A program made the translations under genes and the position numbers. A stretch of DNA of 64,000 nucleotides, taken from assembly GCA_963706605.1 (NCBI GenBank), contig OY970165.1, positions 1,302,001 to 1,366,000 of the forward strand, given 5' to 3'. Shown piece by piece: positions 51,894 to 61,125 of this stretch. The notes beneath the pieces are model-generated. The model did not search any database. It was given only the letters and a program-made list of their open reading frames with translations, and had not been told where the DNA came from. Origin of the DNA: VRUE01 sp963706605. Lineage in GTDB: Bacteria; Actinomycetota; Thermoleophilia; Solirubrobacterales; 70-9. Each line of letters begins with the position of its first letter. Within the stretch, counting starts at the first letter, position 1.

Positions 51894-53222
51894 ATGTCCG
51901 ACCGCTTGTTTGAAAGCGATGAACCCCGCCACGCCGACGCGATAGCTGCTGACGCGCCTTTGGCCGTGCGGATGAGGCCGCGGAGCTTGGATGAGCTTGT
52001 CGGGCAGGAGCATGTGCTTGCTCCGGGGTCGGCTCTCAGGACCGCGATCGAGGATGGGCATCCCCACAGCTCGATTCTCTATGGGCCGCCGGGGTCGGGG
52101 AAGACGACCTTGGCGCGGATCGCCGCTGCGGGGGCCGATGGGGCGTTTGAGGAGGAGTCGGCTGTCAATGCCGGGCGGGCGGAGATTCGGGCTGTGATCG
52201 AGCGGGCACGGGAGCGGCGGGCTGCCAACGGCCGGCACACCGTCCTGTTTCTGGATGAGATCCATCGCTTCAACAAGGCCCAGCAGGACGCCCTGCTGCC
52301 GGCGGTCGAGGAGGGCCTGCTGACGCTGATCGGGGCGACCACCGAGAACCCCTACTTCGAGGTCAACTCGGCCCTGCTCTCGCGCTGTCAGATCTACGAG
52401 CTGCGGCCGCTGGAGGCGCAGCAGGTGGAGGAGCTGTTGCGGCGGGCGCTCTCGGACCCCGAGCGCGGCCTCGCCGATCCGCCGCCGGTCTCCGACACCG
52501 CCCTCGAGATGCTGGCGCACCGCTCCGGCGGCGACGCCCGCGTCGCCCTCTCGGCCCTGGAGCGCGCGGTCGAGCGCTCGCGCGGCGAGCCGGTCGACGT
52601 CGCCGCGGTCGAGGACGCCCTGCAGCGCAAGGCGCTGGACTACGACCGTGAGGGCGACCGCCACTACGACTTCGTCTCGGCCTGGATCAAGTCGACGCGG
52701 GGCTCCGACGTCGACGCCTCCCTCTATTACCTGGCGGTGATGCTGGAGGGCGGCGAGGACCCGCGCTTCATCGCCCGTCGCATGGTCATCCTCGCCTCCG
52801 AGGACGTCGGCAACGCCGATCCCCAGGCGCTGCTCGTCGCCGACGCCGCCGCCCGTGCGGTCGACCGGGTCGGCCTCCCCGAGTGTGCGCTGAACCTCGC
52901 CCAGGCCGCCGTCTACCTGGCGCTCGCGCCGAAGTCCAACGCCTCCTACAAAGCCCTGGGACGGGCTCGCGGCGAGGTTCGCGAGAACGGCGCCAAGGCG
53001 CCGCCGGACTACCTCCGCGACGCTCATTATCCGGGCGCCAAGGTGCTCGGTCGCGGCGACGGTTACCGCTACGCGCACGACGAGCCGGGCGCTGTCAGCG
53101 GCCAGCCGTTGATGCCGCCGGGCCTGGAGGATCTGCGTTTCTACGCCCCCACGGACCGCGGCTTCGAGGTGGAGCTCGGACGGCGGCTCGAGGCGCTTCG
53201 CAAGAAGATTCGCGGCACATAG
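51894..53222 (+). CDS. rarA: Replication-associated recombination protein A (RarA/MgsA)
   Basis: This 442-aa AAA+ clamp-loader-like ATPase acts at stalled replication forks. It has MRPRSLDELVGQEHVLAPG, Walker A GPPGSGKTTL, VLFLDEIHRFNKAQQDALLPAVEEG, GATTENPYFEVNSALLSRC, and the C-terminal tetramerisation block YYLAVMLEGGEDPRFIARRMVILASEDVG. ATG 51894 fits the family. The upstream interval with the divergent ALDH is only 60 bp. Confidence 0.94.
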   Translation: MSDRLFESDEPRHADAIAADAPLAVRMRPRSLDELVGQEHVLAPGSALRTAIEDGHPHSSILYGPPGSGKTTLARIAAAGADGAFEEESAVNAGRAEIRAVIERARERRAANGRHTVLFLDEIHRFNKAQQDALLPAVEEGLLTLIGATTENPYFEVNSALLSRCQIYELRPLEAQQVEELLRRALSDPERGLADPPPVSDTALEMLAHRSGGDARVALSALERAVERSRGEPVDVAAVEDALQRKALDYDREGDRHYDFVSAWIKSTRGSDVDASLYYLAVMLEGGEDPRFIARRMVILASEDVGNADPQALLVADAAARAVDRVGLPECALNLAQAAVYLALAPKSNASYKALGRARGEVRENGAKAPPDYLRDAHYPGAKVLGRGDGYRYAHDEPGAVSGQPLMPPGLEDLRFYAPTDRGFEVELGRRLEALRKKIRGT

Positions 53223-53299
53223 TCGCAGGCGCAACTTCCTCGTAAACGGCGTGTTTCAATGGTCGGCTTTCCAAGCTAGAGCCAGGGAGAGCCGACACA

Positions 53300-53334
53300 C
53301 CGGCCGGAGGCCTGGACTGGGGGCCTCCGGCCGG
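53300..53334. terminator. Strong hairpin downstream of rarA
   Basis: A perfect 13-bp stem (CCGGCCGGAGGCC paired with GGCCTCCGGCCGG) has a nine-base loop, 78 bp after the rarA stop. There is no T tract. It is a plausible terminator or another structured repeat. Confidence 0.5.
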
Positions 53335-53360
53335 GAGTTAAAAGGGGAAACAGGGGGGAA

Positions 53361-53395
53361 TCCGACGACCGCGCGTACATCGCGCGGTCGTCGGA
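53361..53395. repeat. Second hairpin in the rarA-DUF1385 interval
   Basis: A perfect 15-bp stem (TCCGACGACCGCGCG and its complement) has the loop TACAT. It lies between the previous hairpin and palindrome F, so this 324-bp gap holds three separate strong palindromes and no gene. Confidence 0.6.
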
Positions 53396-53404
53396 CGTTG
53401 TGAG

Positions 53405-53530
53405 GGAGTCCGGAGGTCTCCCCGTGAGTGCCCATGTTCGCTTCGCTCACTATGTTGCTGCCGCTTCGCGGCAAGAATCACTCTGCGGTGCCCGCTTCGC
53501 GAGGCACTCCCAGGGAGACCTCCGGACTCC
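53405..53530. repeat. Palindromic element F (126 nt)
   Basis: Perfect 18-nt outer arms (53405-53422 and 53513-53530) are followed inwards by GAGTGCC/GGCACTC. The interior contains further small hairpins built on CTTCGC. The element ends 17 bases before the DUF1385 start codon. Confidence 0.75.
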
Positions 53531-53546
53531 TCTAAGGTCCGATGAC

Positions 53547-54371
53547 ATGGCTTCGGAGAAGCTGCGACTCGGGGGTATGGCGCTGCGCAATGGGCTGCTG
53601 ATCCATGGGCCTACCCACTGGGCTGCGGCGGTGCGGGGTACGGACGGTGAGGTGCACGTTGCCTCGGAGCGCAAACCTGAGCTGGCGCCGAAGTTGGCGG
53701 GACGCCTGCCGGGTCTGCGCGGCCCGCTGAAACTCGCCGAGGCGCTGGCGGTCCTGCCGCTGGTGCGGCGGCGCCTGCCGGCGGCGCGACTGCCCTTCGA
53801 GGACTGGCGGGTGATCGCGACGATCGGCACGACGCTGGTCGCGACCGCGGTCCTGCGCCGCAGGCTCGCGAGCTCCGCCCTGCGCGAGGGCCTCGTGCAG
53901 GTGCTCGGCGCGGCACCGGCGGTTGTCGCCCTGGCCGATCGTGATCTCGCCGCCTACCACGGGGTCGAGCACAAGGCGATCGCCGCCTACGAGCAGGGGA
54001 TCGGGGACCCGGCTTCGGTGCCGAAGGAGCACGATCGCTGCGGCTCCAACCTGATCGCGCCGATGATGCTGCTCTCGGTGGGCGGCACCGTGATGCTGGA
54101 GCGCCTGGTGGAGCGGCCGAGCCCGCTGGCGCGCGCGGTGGTCGGACTGGGTGGCGCCTCGCTCGCGGTGGAGATGTTCGCCTGGAGCGACCGCAACCAC
54201 GGCGCGCCCCTGGCCGAGGTGTTCCACACCCCCGGGCGCGAGATCCAGCGCCACCTCGCGACCAAGGAGCCGACCCCAGAGCAGCTCCAGGTGGGGATCG
54301 CGGCGCTGGCCGAGATCCTCCGCGTCGAGGGGCCAGCCGCCGGCGCGGGCGAGCCGGCTCCGGCAACGTAG
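53547..54371 (+). CDS. DUF1385 (YqhQ-like) membrane protein
   Basis: This 274-aa protein begins LRLGGMALRNGLLIHGPTHWAAAVR and carries the DUF1385 signature AAYHGVEHKAIAAYEQG and EHDRCGSNLIAPMMLLSVG, with at least three membrane helices and a C-terminal EVFHTPGREIQRHLATKEPTPEQLQVGI. DUF1385 proteins have no settled function. It is the first gene of a four-gene operon with methylmalonyl-CoA epimerase, a small protein and a methyltransferase. The start codon follows palindrome F. Confidence 0.88.
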   Translation: MASEKLRLGGMALRNGLLIHGPTHWAAAVRGTDGEVHVASERKPELAPKLAGRLPGLRGPLKLAEALAVLPLVRRRLPAARLPFEDWRVIATIGTTLVATAVLRRRLASSALREGLVQVLGAAPAVVALADRDLAAYHGVEHKAIAAYEQGIGDPASVPKEHDRCGSNLIAPMMLLSVGGTVMLERLVERPSPLARAVVGLGGASLAVEMFAWSDRNHGAPLAEVFHTPGREIQRHLATKEPTPEQLQVGIAALAEILRVEGPAAGAGEPAPAT

Positions 54372-54381
54372 ACTGCCGCCG

Positions 54382-54795
54382 ATGTTCGGCAAGATCGATC
54401 ACATCGGCGTTGCCGTCGAGGACATCGACGCGGCGCTCGGTCTCTACGGGGAGATCTTCGAGATGACCGTCGCCCACCGCGAGACCGTCGATTCGCAGGG
54501 GGTGGAGGCGGTGCTGCTTGACGTCGGCGACGGGCACGTCGAGTTGATGCGGCCGCTCGCTCCCGATACTCCGATCGGCAAGTTCCTCGGTCGCAAGGGC
54601 CCGAAGCTGCACCATGTGGCCTACGCCGTGGACGACATCGACGCGACCCTGGAGAAGCTTGCCGACGCCGGTCTGGAGCTGATCGACAGCAAGGCGCGGG
54701 TCGGCATCCGGGGGAGCCGGGTGGCCTTCATCCAGCCGCGCTCGACCGGCGGTGTGCTGACCGAGATCGTCGAATCAAGCGGAGAGGAGCACTGA
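54382..54795 (+). CDS. mce: Methylmalonyl-CoA epimerase
   Basis: This 137-aa VOC-fold enzyme interconverts (R)- and (S)-methylmalonyl-CoA in propionyl-CoA metabolism. The metal ligands lie in KIDHIGVAVED, HVELMRPL, LHHVAYAVDD and GVLTEIVE. It starts 10 bp after the DUF1385 gene, and its stop shares one base with the next ATG. Confidence 0.9.
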   Translation: MFGKIDHIGVAVEDIDAALGLYGEIFEMTVAHRETVDSQGVEAVLLDVGDGHVELMRPLAPDTPIGKFLGRKGPKLHHVAYAVDDIDATLEKLADAGLELIDSKARVGIRGSRVAFIQPRSTGGVLTEIVESSGEEH

Positions 54796-55022
54796 TGGCG
54801 GACGTGCAGAAGGTGGAGATCGGTTTCGAGGGGGGACAGGTGGTTCCGGTGCGGCTGACCGCGGACGAGCTGAAGGGCCTCCGCAAGCAGGTGGAGAAGG
54901 GCGGCTGGCACGACGTCGAGACCGAGGACGGAGTCCTCTCTGTCTACGTCGGCAAGGTCGCCTTCCTGCGCATCGACTCGGGGGAACACCGAGTGGGCTT
55001 CTCCCTCAACCGACCGGACTGA
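54795..55022 (+). CDS. Small conserved protein (DUF3107-like)
   Basis: This 75-aa protein reads VEIGFEGGQVVPVRLTADEL then VLSVYVGKVAFLRIDSGEHRVGFS. The length and the ending resemble DUF3107, an actinobacterial family of unknown role; the match is by eye and weak. It overlaps both neighbours by one base (TGATG), so it belongs to the mce operon. Confidence 0.6.
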   Translation: MADVQKVEIGFEGGQVVPVRLTADELKGLRKQVEKGGWHDVETEDGVLSVYVGKVAFLRIDSGEHRVGFSLNRPD

Positions 55023-55630
55023 TGCGCGTCCGCACCCTGCTCGGCGTGGCTGGGGCGGCGACCCTTGCCGCGGCTCTGTGGTGGCGTAAGAACCCCTCAG
55101 CCTGTCCCTACGGGCAAAGGTTCTGGGTTGAAGCGCCCCACCCGGTCATCACCCGCGACCGCTTGCGCGAGGTGCTGGACCCGCAGCTGGGCGAGCGGCT
55201 GCTGGAGATCGGGCCGGGCACGGGGTACTACACGCTCGACATGGCCGAGTGGGTGGGTGCCGAGGGCAGGGTCGAGATATTCGACCTCCAGCAGGAGTTC
55301 CTCGACCATGTGACCCGGCGCGCCGCCGAGCGCGGCCACGAGAACGTGGTTCCCACCCGGGGCGACGCCACGGCGCTGCCCTACGAGGACGACTCGGTGG
55401 ATGCCGTGGTCCTCACCGCCGTGCTCGGCGAGATCCCTGACCCGGTGGCCGCCCTGCGTGAGATCCGACGCGTGCTCAAACCCGGCGGTCGCCTCGTCGT
55501 CGGCGAGCTCTTCGGTGATCCCCACTTCACCACCCTTGCCTCCCTGAAACGCCAGACCGCCGAGGCCGGCCTCCTCCACGAGACCAACTCCGGCAACTGG
55601 TTCGCCTACTTCGCGCGACTGCGGGTCTAG
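55022..55630 (+). CDS. Membrane-anchored SAM-dependent methyltransferase
   Basis: This 202-aa protein has a short hydrophobic N-terminus (LLGVAGAATLAAALWW), then class I methyltransferase motifs LLEIGPGTGYYTLDMAEWVG, VEIFDLQQEFLDHV, DSVDAVVLTAVLGEIPDP and RVLKPGGRLVVGE. It is the last gene of the mce operon. Substrate is unknown; a membrane lipid or quinone is plausible given the anchor. Confidence 0.82.
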   Translation: MRVRTLLGVAGAATLAAALWWRKNPSACPYGQRFWVEAPHPVITRDRLREVLDPQLGERLLEIGPGTGYYTLDMAEWVGAEGRVEIFDLQQEFLDHVTRRAAERGHENVVPTRGDATALPYEDDSVDAVVLTAVLGEIPDPVAALREIRRVLKPGGRLVVGELFGDPHFTTLASLKRQTAEAGLLHETNSGNWFAYFARLRV

Positions 55631-55640
55631 AGCTGGAGAA

Positions 55641-55673
55641 GCGCCGAGGCGGGCTCAAGGCCCGCCTCGGCGC
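55641..55673. terminator. Bidirectional terminator hairpin
   Basis: A perfect 14-bp stem (GCGCCGAGGCGGGC) has the loop TCAAG, between two convergent genes. There is no T tract on either side. Confidence 0.65.
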
Positions 55674-55694
55674 CGTTGCATCCCTCGCTTGGCC

Positions 55695-58466
55695 TCAGTG
55701 GCAGGCCGGGATGTTGAGCCGCAGGTTGTTCTTCTTCAGCCGTCGGCTGTTCTGGGCTTTCAGGTTGAGGAAGCCGTTGGTCTTCTTCGAGCAGAGATTG
55801 CGCGAGTTGACCAGCAGGCCCTTGCTGCCACCCTTCATCGTGAGGATGAACTTGCTCACCGCCACGTCGGGGGTGTTGTTGAACACCGTCTTCAGGCGTC
55901 CGTGCTCGGAGCTGATCACTCCGCGCAACCGGACGTTCACCTGGCCCTTCATCTCGACCAGGAGGTCCGGCAGTTCGTGTTCGGACGAGGTCAGGTAGAC
56001 CGGGCCCTTGACCGGGTTGTCGAGCAACGGCGAGGTCGCCTTGGCGTTGCCGTAGATCGAGTCCTTCGGGCATTCGTTCGCCGCCAGCTGCACTTTCGTG
56101 CAGATGGTTTTGATGTGGGCCTGATCGAGGATCGTCGCCCGCGGCAGGATGAACGCCGCCCGCCGCACGTTGGCGTCGCCCTTGCGGGCTTCGAGGATCG
56201 CCCGGAACTTCGGGTTGTCGGCGCGCTGCGTCTGTCCCTTGCCGCCCAGGATCCGTGCGTGGAACTTCGGCTTGAACTTGAGCGCCTTGCATTCGGTCGC
56301 CCGGAACGGGCTGGCCGCTGAGAACGCGAACCAGCTTGCCGGATCGGCGGGGTTGCCGCCGCCGCCGAAGATCGACGAGCGGGTTGAGAACGGTTCGCGA
56401 CAGGTCGTCGGGTTGACGGTGAATTCCTTGCGGTTGATCGAGACGTCGATCGAGCGCAGGTCGAGCTTCACGCCCCCGAATATGTATGGGATCGGATCCG
56501 AGACGGCGCGTACTTCGGCCGTTTCGGGATTGACGAACACCGCAGCCCGGACCACGACGGTGCCGAGGTCATATGGGCCGGCGACCGCCGGGGTCACGAA
56601 GACCATGCTCAGCGGGGCGCCCTTGTAGGGACCGGCCATGTAGACCTTGCCGGTCGTCTTGAACGGGGCCGGTCCCGATCCGGCGGCGATATCGGAGCTG
56701 CCGATCAGGCTGTTGCTCGGGCAGCTCGGGTGAGCGAGCTCCGCGGCGCCGGACTGTGAGGCCGCCGCGTCGATGCCCGACTGCGGGCAGTACTTGACGC
56801 CCTTCAGCTTGGCGACCATGCCGGGTGGCAGCGTCGCTTCCACCTTGCGGATCTCCTGGGCGCCGTCGGGGCGCGTGATGTGCAGTTCGAATGGGCTGAA
56901 CGCACCCGCCTTCGACCGCTGCGTTCCCGCGGTGTAGGTCGGGCTGAACGGCCGCTCGGCGAGGGTTTTCGGGCACGGCCCGCCGCCGGCCCCTTCAGAC
57001 AGCGCGAATTCGCTGTTCGGATGCGCGTCCGCGGTTCCCGACCACGGCGTCAAGTCGGTGGTCGTGTTGTGCGGCCCACAGGTGTTCGGCGTGGTCAGCG
57101 CGCCCCTTGCCCCTCCGTTGAGATGGACTTTGAAGGAGCTGAAGGTCGCCTGCGGGTTTTCATCGACGACCACTTTCAGCTGGCCCGTGTCCAGATTGGG
57201 AAACACTTTGCCGATCAAACGCACGTTCACGCCGTAGCGGTCTGAGCCGGCGGTCAGGAAGACCCTGAATTGATTGCCGGAGCTCGGTTCGTTGTTGAGC
57301 GGTTGGGCGACGTAGACCGTGCCGTGGAGCGAACCCGGGGGAAGTGACGGCGTTTCCACGTCGACGGTGCCTATTTTCGATGCCTCTGGGCATTCGATCG
57401 TGCCGTTGGTGTGGTACTTGAACTGCGCGTCGCTGCAGGTCTGCAATCCGTTGGCCAGCGAGGGATTGAGCCCCGCCCCTTCGGGCAGAGTGACCGCCGC
57501 CGTTTTGAGATATGAGTTGGCGATCGGTTCCGATGGATCAAACGGAATCCCCAGGTCAAGGGTCACCGGATCCGGCGAGTCGGTCTGGCTGTCGACGTTG
57601 ACGTTGACCGTTGGGTTGAACGGCACTTTGTCGCACCCTTCGCCAACGAACGGCGCGGAGGCGCTTGCCAAGTCGCTTTCGCCTTCGTAGGAGTCGACGT
57701 GAAGGGTCGCCGTCTGGGACGTGCCGCAGACACTGGGATTGGTCAGGTAGGTGCCGTCACCGGCTTGGCCGTTGAAGACGAGCCGAGAACCGACGATTGG
57801 GGGATGGCCCGGTGGTTCCGGTGCGTGCACGTTGCTGATCGTGAAGGTGACGTGTTGGTCGACAGGGTCGAGTGAGCCGACGATGTAGACCGCTGCCCCC
57901 GTCGAATCGGGAAAGGCCACCATCGAGGGGACGCCATTGAAGGGCTCCACGTTGTAGACAGGAGCCGCGGCCCGAGCCAGAGTCGGCCCGGGGGCCGCTA
58001 CGACCGTCAGGTAGTTGACTCCAACGATGGATAGTGGAGAGCAGCCCAGGATGTTCGTTTCCGCCTGTTCCAGAGAGCACTGGGGCACCGCTTCGGGGTT
58101 GACGCTCAAGCCTTCGGGGGTGTCGACGACGATGTCTTTCACGAACCCCTGAGGGGCGCCGGCGGTATTGTTGAGGACGAAGTCCGTGACCCCCCAGTTC
58201 GGATGCCCGGCCGCCTGTTTGAACCACCTCGCTTCATTTTCAGGTTCGCCGGTTTTGCTCGTGCACTGACCGGGAGATTGGGGCAGTGGAAACGCGCCAA
58301 GTACCGGCCCCCCTCCCAGCAATGGGGTGTCGGTGTTTTCTTTGCAGGTCAGCGCTTCCCATTTTTCGATGCCGAACGCAGCCTGGGCGCTGGAAGCTGC
58401 AAATGCGAGAACGAGAAATGCGGCGGTGAGAACTAGCAGCCCGATCGGGCTTGCCTTGCTTCTCAT
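55695..58466 (-). CDS. Very large exported protein of unknown function
   Basis: This 923-aa protein has a clear signal peptide (residues 1-30, IGLLVLTAAFLVLAFAASSAQA). It is beta-rich, with repeated short units of form GSLHGTVYVAQPLNN, TGKVYMAGPYKGAPL and VKGPVYLTSSEHELPDL, plus paired cysteines (for example CLEYC-spaced NTCGPH and CPSNSLIGSS). The C-terminus is Lys/Asn-rich (KKNNLRLNIPACH). I do not recognise a named domain; proteins of this layout recur in Thermoleophilia by recollection. A cell-surface role is inferred. Confidence 0.65.
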   Translation of the reverse strand: MRSKASPIGLLVLTAAFLVLAFAASSAQAAFGIEKWEALTCKENTDTPLLGGGPVLGAFPLPQSPGQCTSKTGEPENEARWFKQAAGHPNWGVTDFVLNNTAGAPQGFVKDIVVDTPEGLSVNPEAVPQCSLEQAETNILGCSPLSIVGVNYLTVVAAPGPTLARAAAPVYNVEPFNGVPSMVAFPDSTGAAVYIVGSLDPVDQHVTFTISNVHAPEPPGHPPIVGSRLVFNGQAGDGTYLTNPSVCGTSQTATLHVDSYEGESDLASASAPFVGEGCDKVPFNPTVNVNVDSQTDSPDPVTLDLGIPFDPSEPIANSYLKTAAVTLPEGAGLNPSLANGLQTCSDAQFKYHTNGTIECPEASKIGTVDVETPSLPPGSLHGTVYVAQPLNNEPSSGNQFRVFLTAGSDRYGVNVRLIGKVFPNLDTGQLKVVVDENPQATFSSFKVHLNGGARGALTTPNTCGPHNTTTDLTPWSGTADAHPNSEFALSEGAGGGPCPKTLAERPFSPTYTAGTQRSKAGAFSPFELHITRPDGAQEIRKVEATLPPGMVAKLKGVKYCPQSGIDAAASQSGAAELAHPSCPSNSLIGSSDIAAGSGPAPFKTTGKVYMAGPYKGAPLSMVFVTPAVAGPYDLGTVVVRAAVFVNPETAEVRAVSDPIPYIFGGVKLDLRSIDVSINRKEFTVNPTTCREPFSTRSSIFGGGGNPADPASWFAFSAASPFRATECKALKFKPKFHARILGGKGQTQRADNPKFRAILEARKGDANVRRAAFILPRATILDQAHIKTICTKVQLAANECPKDSIYGNAKATSPLLDNPVKGPVYLTSSEHELPDLLVEMKGQVNVRLRGVISSEHGRLKTVFNNTPDVAVSKFILTMKGGSKGLLVNSRNLCSKKTNGFLNLKAQNSRRLKKNNLRLNIPACH

Positions 58467-58563
58467 ATATGACTCTCCTCAAGACGGGTTTCAAAAAATC
58501 ACTACCCGCCTCCCGCAGTTGAAAACGGTACACCACGGAGCACATGGGCTCCATCGGGGATAA

Positions 58564-59532
58564 CTACGGATTGGACAAAGAGGTCCAGAGACGGTCCTCA
58601 GCCGTGGCTACCCGGTTGGCCGCTTTGTCAATCTCACGCCACAGATCTGGATCGGGGTCGTCTCGCTCGCTTGCTGTGTGGAAGGCGCTCGCAAGGTTGG
58701 TCCAGGCAGCGGCGGCGTCGGCGGCCAGTGTGGCCTCGGGCCGGCCCGCCTCCTCGAGGAAGCGCGAGTACATCAGCCGGAAGGCGCCGCCGCCGGTGCC
58801 GCGGCGCTCGATCACCTGGTAGCCGAAGCGGGCGCACCACTTCCAGTCCTCGGCGACCTCCGGCCAGGAGCCGGCCTCGGCGGCGAAGCGGCGCACTGCG
58901 TCGAGGCCGGAGAACTCGCGGAACTCAGGTTCGAGCATCGCTGTGGCCGCCCGCTCGATCGCGGCCGGGATCGCCTCGCGCAGACGCTCGGCCGAGATCC
59001 CGCCCGAGGCCGTGAACATGTGACCCGCCAGCGGATAGGCGGGATGGCTGCTGTGGCGCGCCTTGTCGAGGTTCTCCAGCCGGGTCGTCTGCAGCTCCTC
59101 GAAAGCCGTGTCGGAGAGGTGTGCCACCTCCTCGTCGTAGCCGGCGAGGACGACGGCGTGGCCGGGGAAATGGGCCGAGTTGCCGTAGTGGTCGAGGTAG
59201 TAGAGGTCGGTGAGGAGCAGAACGGGGTTGCCGGCGTCGATCTCGGCGCCAGCCGCCTCCCAGGCGCCGTCGTCGTCGGGCTCGAAGGTCCGCAGCTCCA
59301 GCGCCCCCCCGGTCATCTCGTCGAAGGTCTCCTCGAGACGCGCCGTGCGGCCGTTGAACCAGCGCGTCGGTGAGGCTTGCTCGAGGGCGACGTAGTAGAA
59401 GCAGGCGCCCGCTCCGAGCCCGAAGGCCATCTCCTCGCTGAGCTCGACCCCGTGGAAGGCGAGCAGGTTGCGAAGCGCGGTCGAGCCGCAGTGGTGGCCG
59501 GGCGTGTGGGAGTAGCCGGGTACGAAAGGCAT
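58564..59532 (-). CDS. BtrH N-terminal domain-containing protein (DUF4872-type)
   Basis: This 322-aa protein begins MPFVPGYSHTPGHHCGSTALRNLLAFHGVELSEEMAFGLGAGACF, the BtrH_N pattern with a conserved Cys in HHCGSTALRN. The middle (PVLLLTDLYYLDHYGNSAHFPGHAVVLAGYDEE) contains a conserved His. Proteins of this domain transfer acyl groups in butirosin biosynthesis. No antibiotic cluster is visible here. It is divergent from the PAP2 gene, with overlapping start regions. Confidence 0.75.
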   Translation of the reverse strand: MPFVPGYSHTPGHHCGSTALRNLLAFHGVELSEEMAFGLGAGACFYYVALEQASPTRWFNGRTARLEETFDEMTGGALELRTFEPDDDGAWEAAGAEIDAGNPVLLLTDLYYLDHYGNSAHFPGHAVVLAGYDEEVAHLSDTAFEELQTTRLENLDKARHSSHPAYPLAGHMFTASGGISAERLREAIPAAIERAATAMLEPEFREFSGLDAVRRFAAEAGSWPEVAEDWKWCARFGYQVIERRGTGGGAFRLMYSRFLEEAGRPEATLAADAAAAWTNLASAFHTASERDDPDPDLWREIDKAANRVATAEDRLWTSLSNP

Positions 59533-59557
59533 GGGAAGCGGATTATCCTGCGCCGCC

Positions 59558-60052
59558 GTGGACAACACAGACCTCAGACTTCTGCGCGCGATGCGGACCC
59601 GTGGGCACTCACCCGGCGTTGAGAGGGCTGCGAAGGCGCTGGGAAGGTCCGGCAACAACGGGGCCATTTGGGTGACGATCGGGGTGATCCTGGCGATCGT
59701 CGACGACTCCAACCGCGAAGCGTGGTTGATCTGCGCTGCGTTGGGCCCAATCGCCATCGCTCTCAACTACGTCATCAAGGTGATCGTGAAACGGCCGCGG
59801 CCGGAGCTTGTGGGCCTGCCACCCCTGGGCGGAGCCCCGTCGTCGCTGAGCTTTCCCTCCGCCCATGCAACCTCGGCATTCGCGGTGGCCACCGCGATGA
59901 CCCGGGTCGAGCCATTCGCCGCACTCGCCTTCCTCCTGGCCCTCGCGCTCGCCCTGGGACGTCCCTACCTCGGGATGCACTATCCCTCCGACGTCCTCGT
60001 CGGCGCCGTCCTCGGCATTGCCTTGGGCCTGATCGTTCCGCTCTCGCTATGA
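59558..60052 (+). CDS. PAP2-family membrane phosphatase
   Basis: This protein of about 164 aa has the PAP2 motifs KVIVKRPRP, SFPSAHAT and GRPYLGMHYPSDVLVG, with four membrane helices. It dephosphorylates lipids such as undecaprenyl pyrophosphate or phosphatidate. I use the GTG at 59558 because ATG 59531 overlaps the divergent gene's start. Its stop overlaps ychF by ATGA. Confidence 0.82.
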   Translation: MDNTDLRLLRAMRTRGHSPGVERAAKALGRSGNNGAIWVTIGVILAIVDDSNREAWLICAALGPIAIALNYVIKVIVKRPRPELVGLPPLGGAPSSLSFPSAHATSAFAVATAMTRVEPFAALAFLLALALALGRPYLGMHYPSDVLVGAVLGIALGLIVPLSL

Positions 60053-61122
60053 AGGCGGGAATCGTCGGCCTGCCCAACGCGGGCAAGTCGACCCTCTTCA
60101 ATGCCCTGACCAAGGGAGGCGCGCAGACCGGCGACTACCCGTTCACGACGATCGAGCCCAACGTGGCGATCGCCCAGGTGCCCGACGAGCGCCTGGAGCG
60201 GGTGGGGGAGACGGTCGGCAGCTCCGAGCTGGTGCCGGCGACGATCTCCTTCCACGACATCGCCGGGCTGGTCAAGGGTGCCTCGGAAGGGGAGGGGCTC
60301 GGAAACAAGTTCCTCGCCTCGATCCGCGAGACCGACGCGATCTGCCACGTCGTCCGCTGCCACGACGACAGTGGCGTCCCGCACCCGGACGGGCGGGTCG
60401 ACCCGCTGGCCGACATCGAGACGATCGAGACCGAGCTGACGCTGGCCGACTACGAGCAGACCGAGCGGCGACTTGAACGAGTCACCAAGCAGGCGAAGAC
60501 GGGCGACGCCGAGGCGATCGCCGAGCGCGACTGGCTGCAGGCGGTCCACGACGCGGTCGCCGCCGGCAAGCCTGCCCGCTCGATCCCGGTCCCCGACGCC
60601 GCGCCGGAGGCGGCGCGCAACCTACAGGCGCTGACGACCAAGCCGATCCTCTACGTCGCCAACGTCGACGAGGGCGACGCCGAGCCGCCCGCCGCGGTTG
60701 CCGCCCACGCAGCGGAGGTCGGGGCCGGTGTGGTCGCGGTCAGCGCCCGCATCGAGGGCGAGCTGGCCGAGCTGGACCCGGTCGAAGCCGAGGAGATGCG
60801 CGAGTCCTACGGGGTCGAGGGCTCCGGTCTCGCCCGGCTCGTCCGCGCGGCCTACGACCTGCTCGAGCTGATCACCTTCTTCACCGCCGGCGAGGACAAG
60901 GAAGCCGTCGCCCGGCCGCTGCGCCGCGGCGCCACCGCCTGGGAGGCGGCGGGCACGATCCACACCGAGATCCAGGACGCCTTCGTCAAAGCCGAGGCGA
61001 TCGGGTGGGAGGAGCTGGTCAAGTGTGGTGGCTACGCGGCGGGCCGTGACCGGGGGCTGTTGCGGATCGAGGGCCGCGACTACGTCGTCCAAGATGGCGA
61101 CGTGATCACGATCAAGGTCTAG
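60049..61122 (+). CDS. ychF: Ribosome-binding GTPase YchF
   Basis: This 357-aa OBG-family ATPase/GTPase has GLPNAGKSTLFNAL (G1), YPFTTIEPNVAI (G2), DIAGLVKGASEGEGLGNKFL (G3), and YVANVDE in place of the usual NKxD (typical of YchF), ending with the TGS-like ring GRDRGLLRIEGRDYVVQDGDVITIKV. It is coupled to the PAP2 gene by ATGA and precedes the CrtC/AttH-like gene. Confidence 0.95.
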   Translation: MKAGIVGLPNAGKSTLFNALTKGGAQTGDYPFTTIEPNVAIAQVPDERLERVGETVGSSELVPATISFHDIAGLVKGASEGEGLGNKFLASIRETDAICHVVRCHDDSGVPHPDGRVDPLADIETIETELTLADYEQTERRLERVTKQAKTGDAEAIAERDWLQAVHDAVAAGKPARSIPVPDAAPEAARNLQALTTKPILYVANVDEGDAEPPAAVAAHAAEVGAGVVAVSARIEGELAELDPVEAEEMRESYGVEGSGLARLVRAAYDLLELITFFTAGEDKEAVARPLRRGATAWEAAGTIHTEIQDAFVKAEAIGWEELVKCGGYAAGRDRGLLRIEGRDYVVQDGDVITIKV

Positions 61123-61125
61123 GGT

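Noticed and set aside
51336..53234. 632-codon frame antisense to rarA
   Set aside because: It is a shadow of rarA and the aldehyde dehydrogenase gene.
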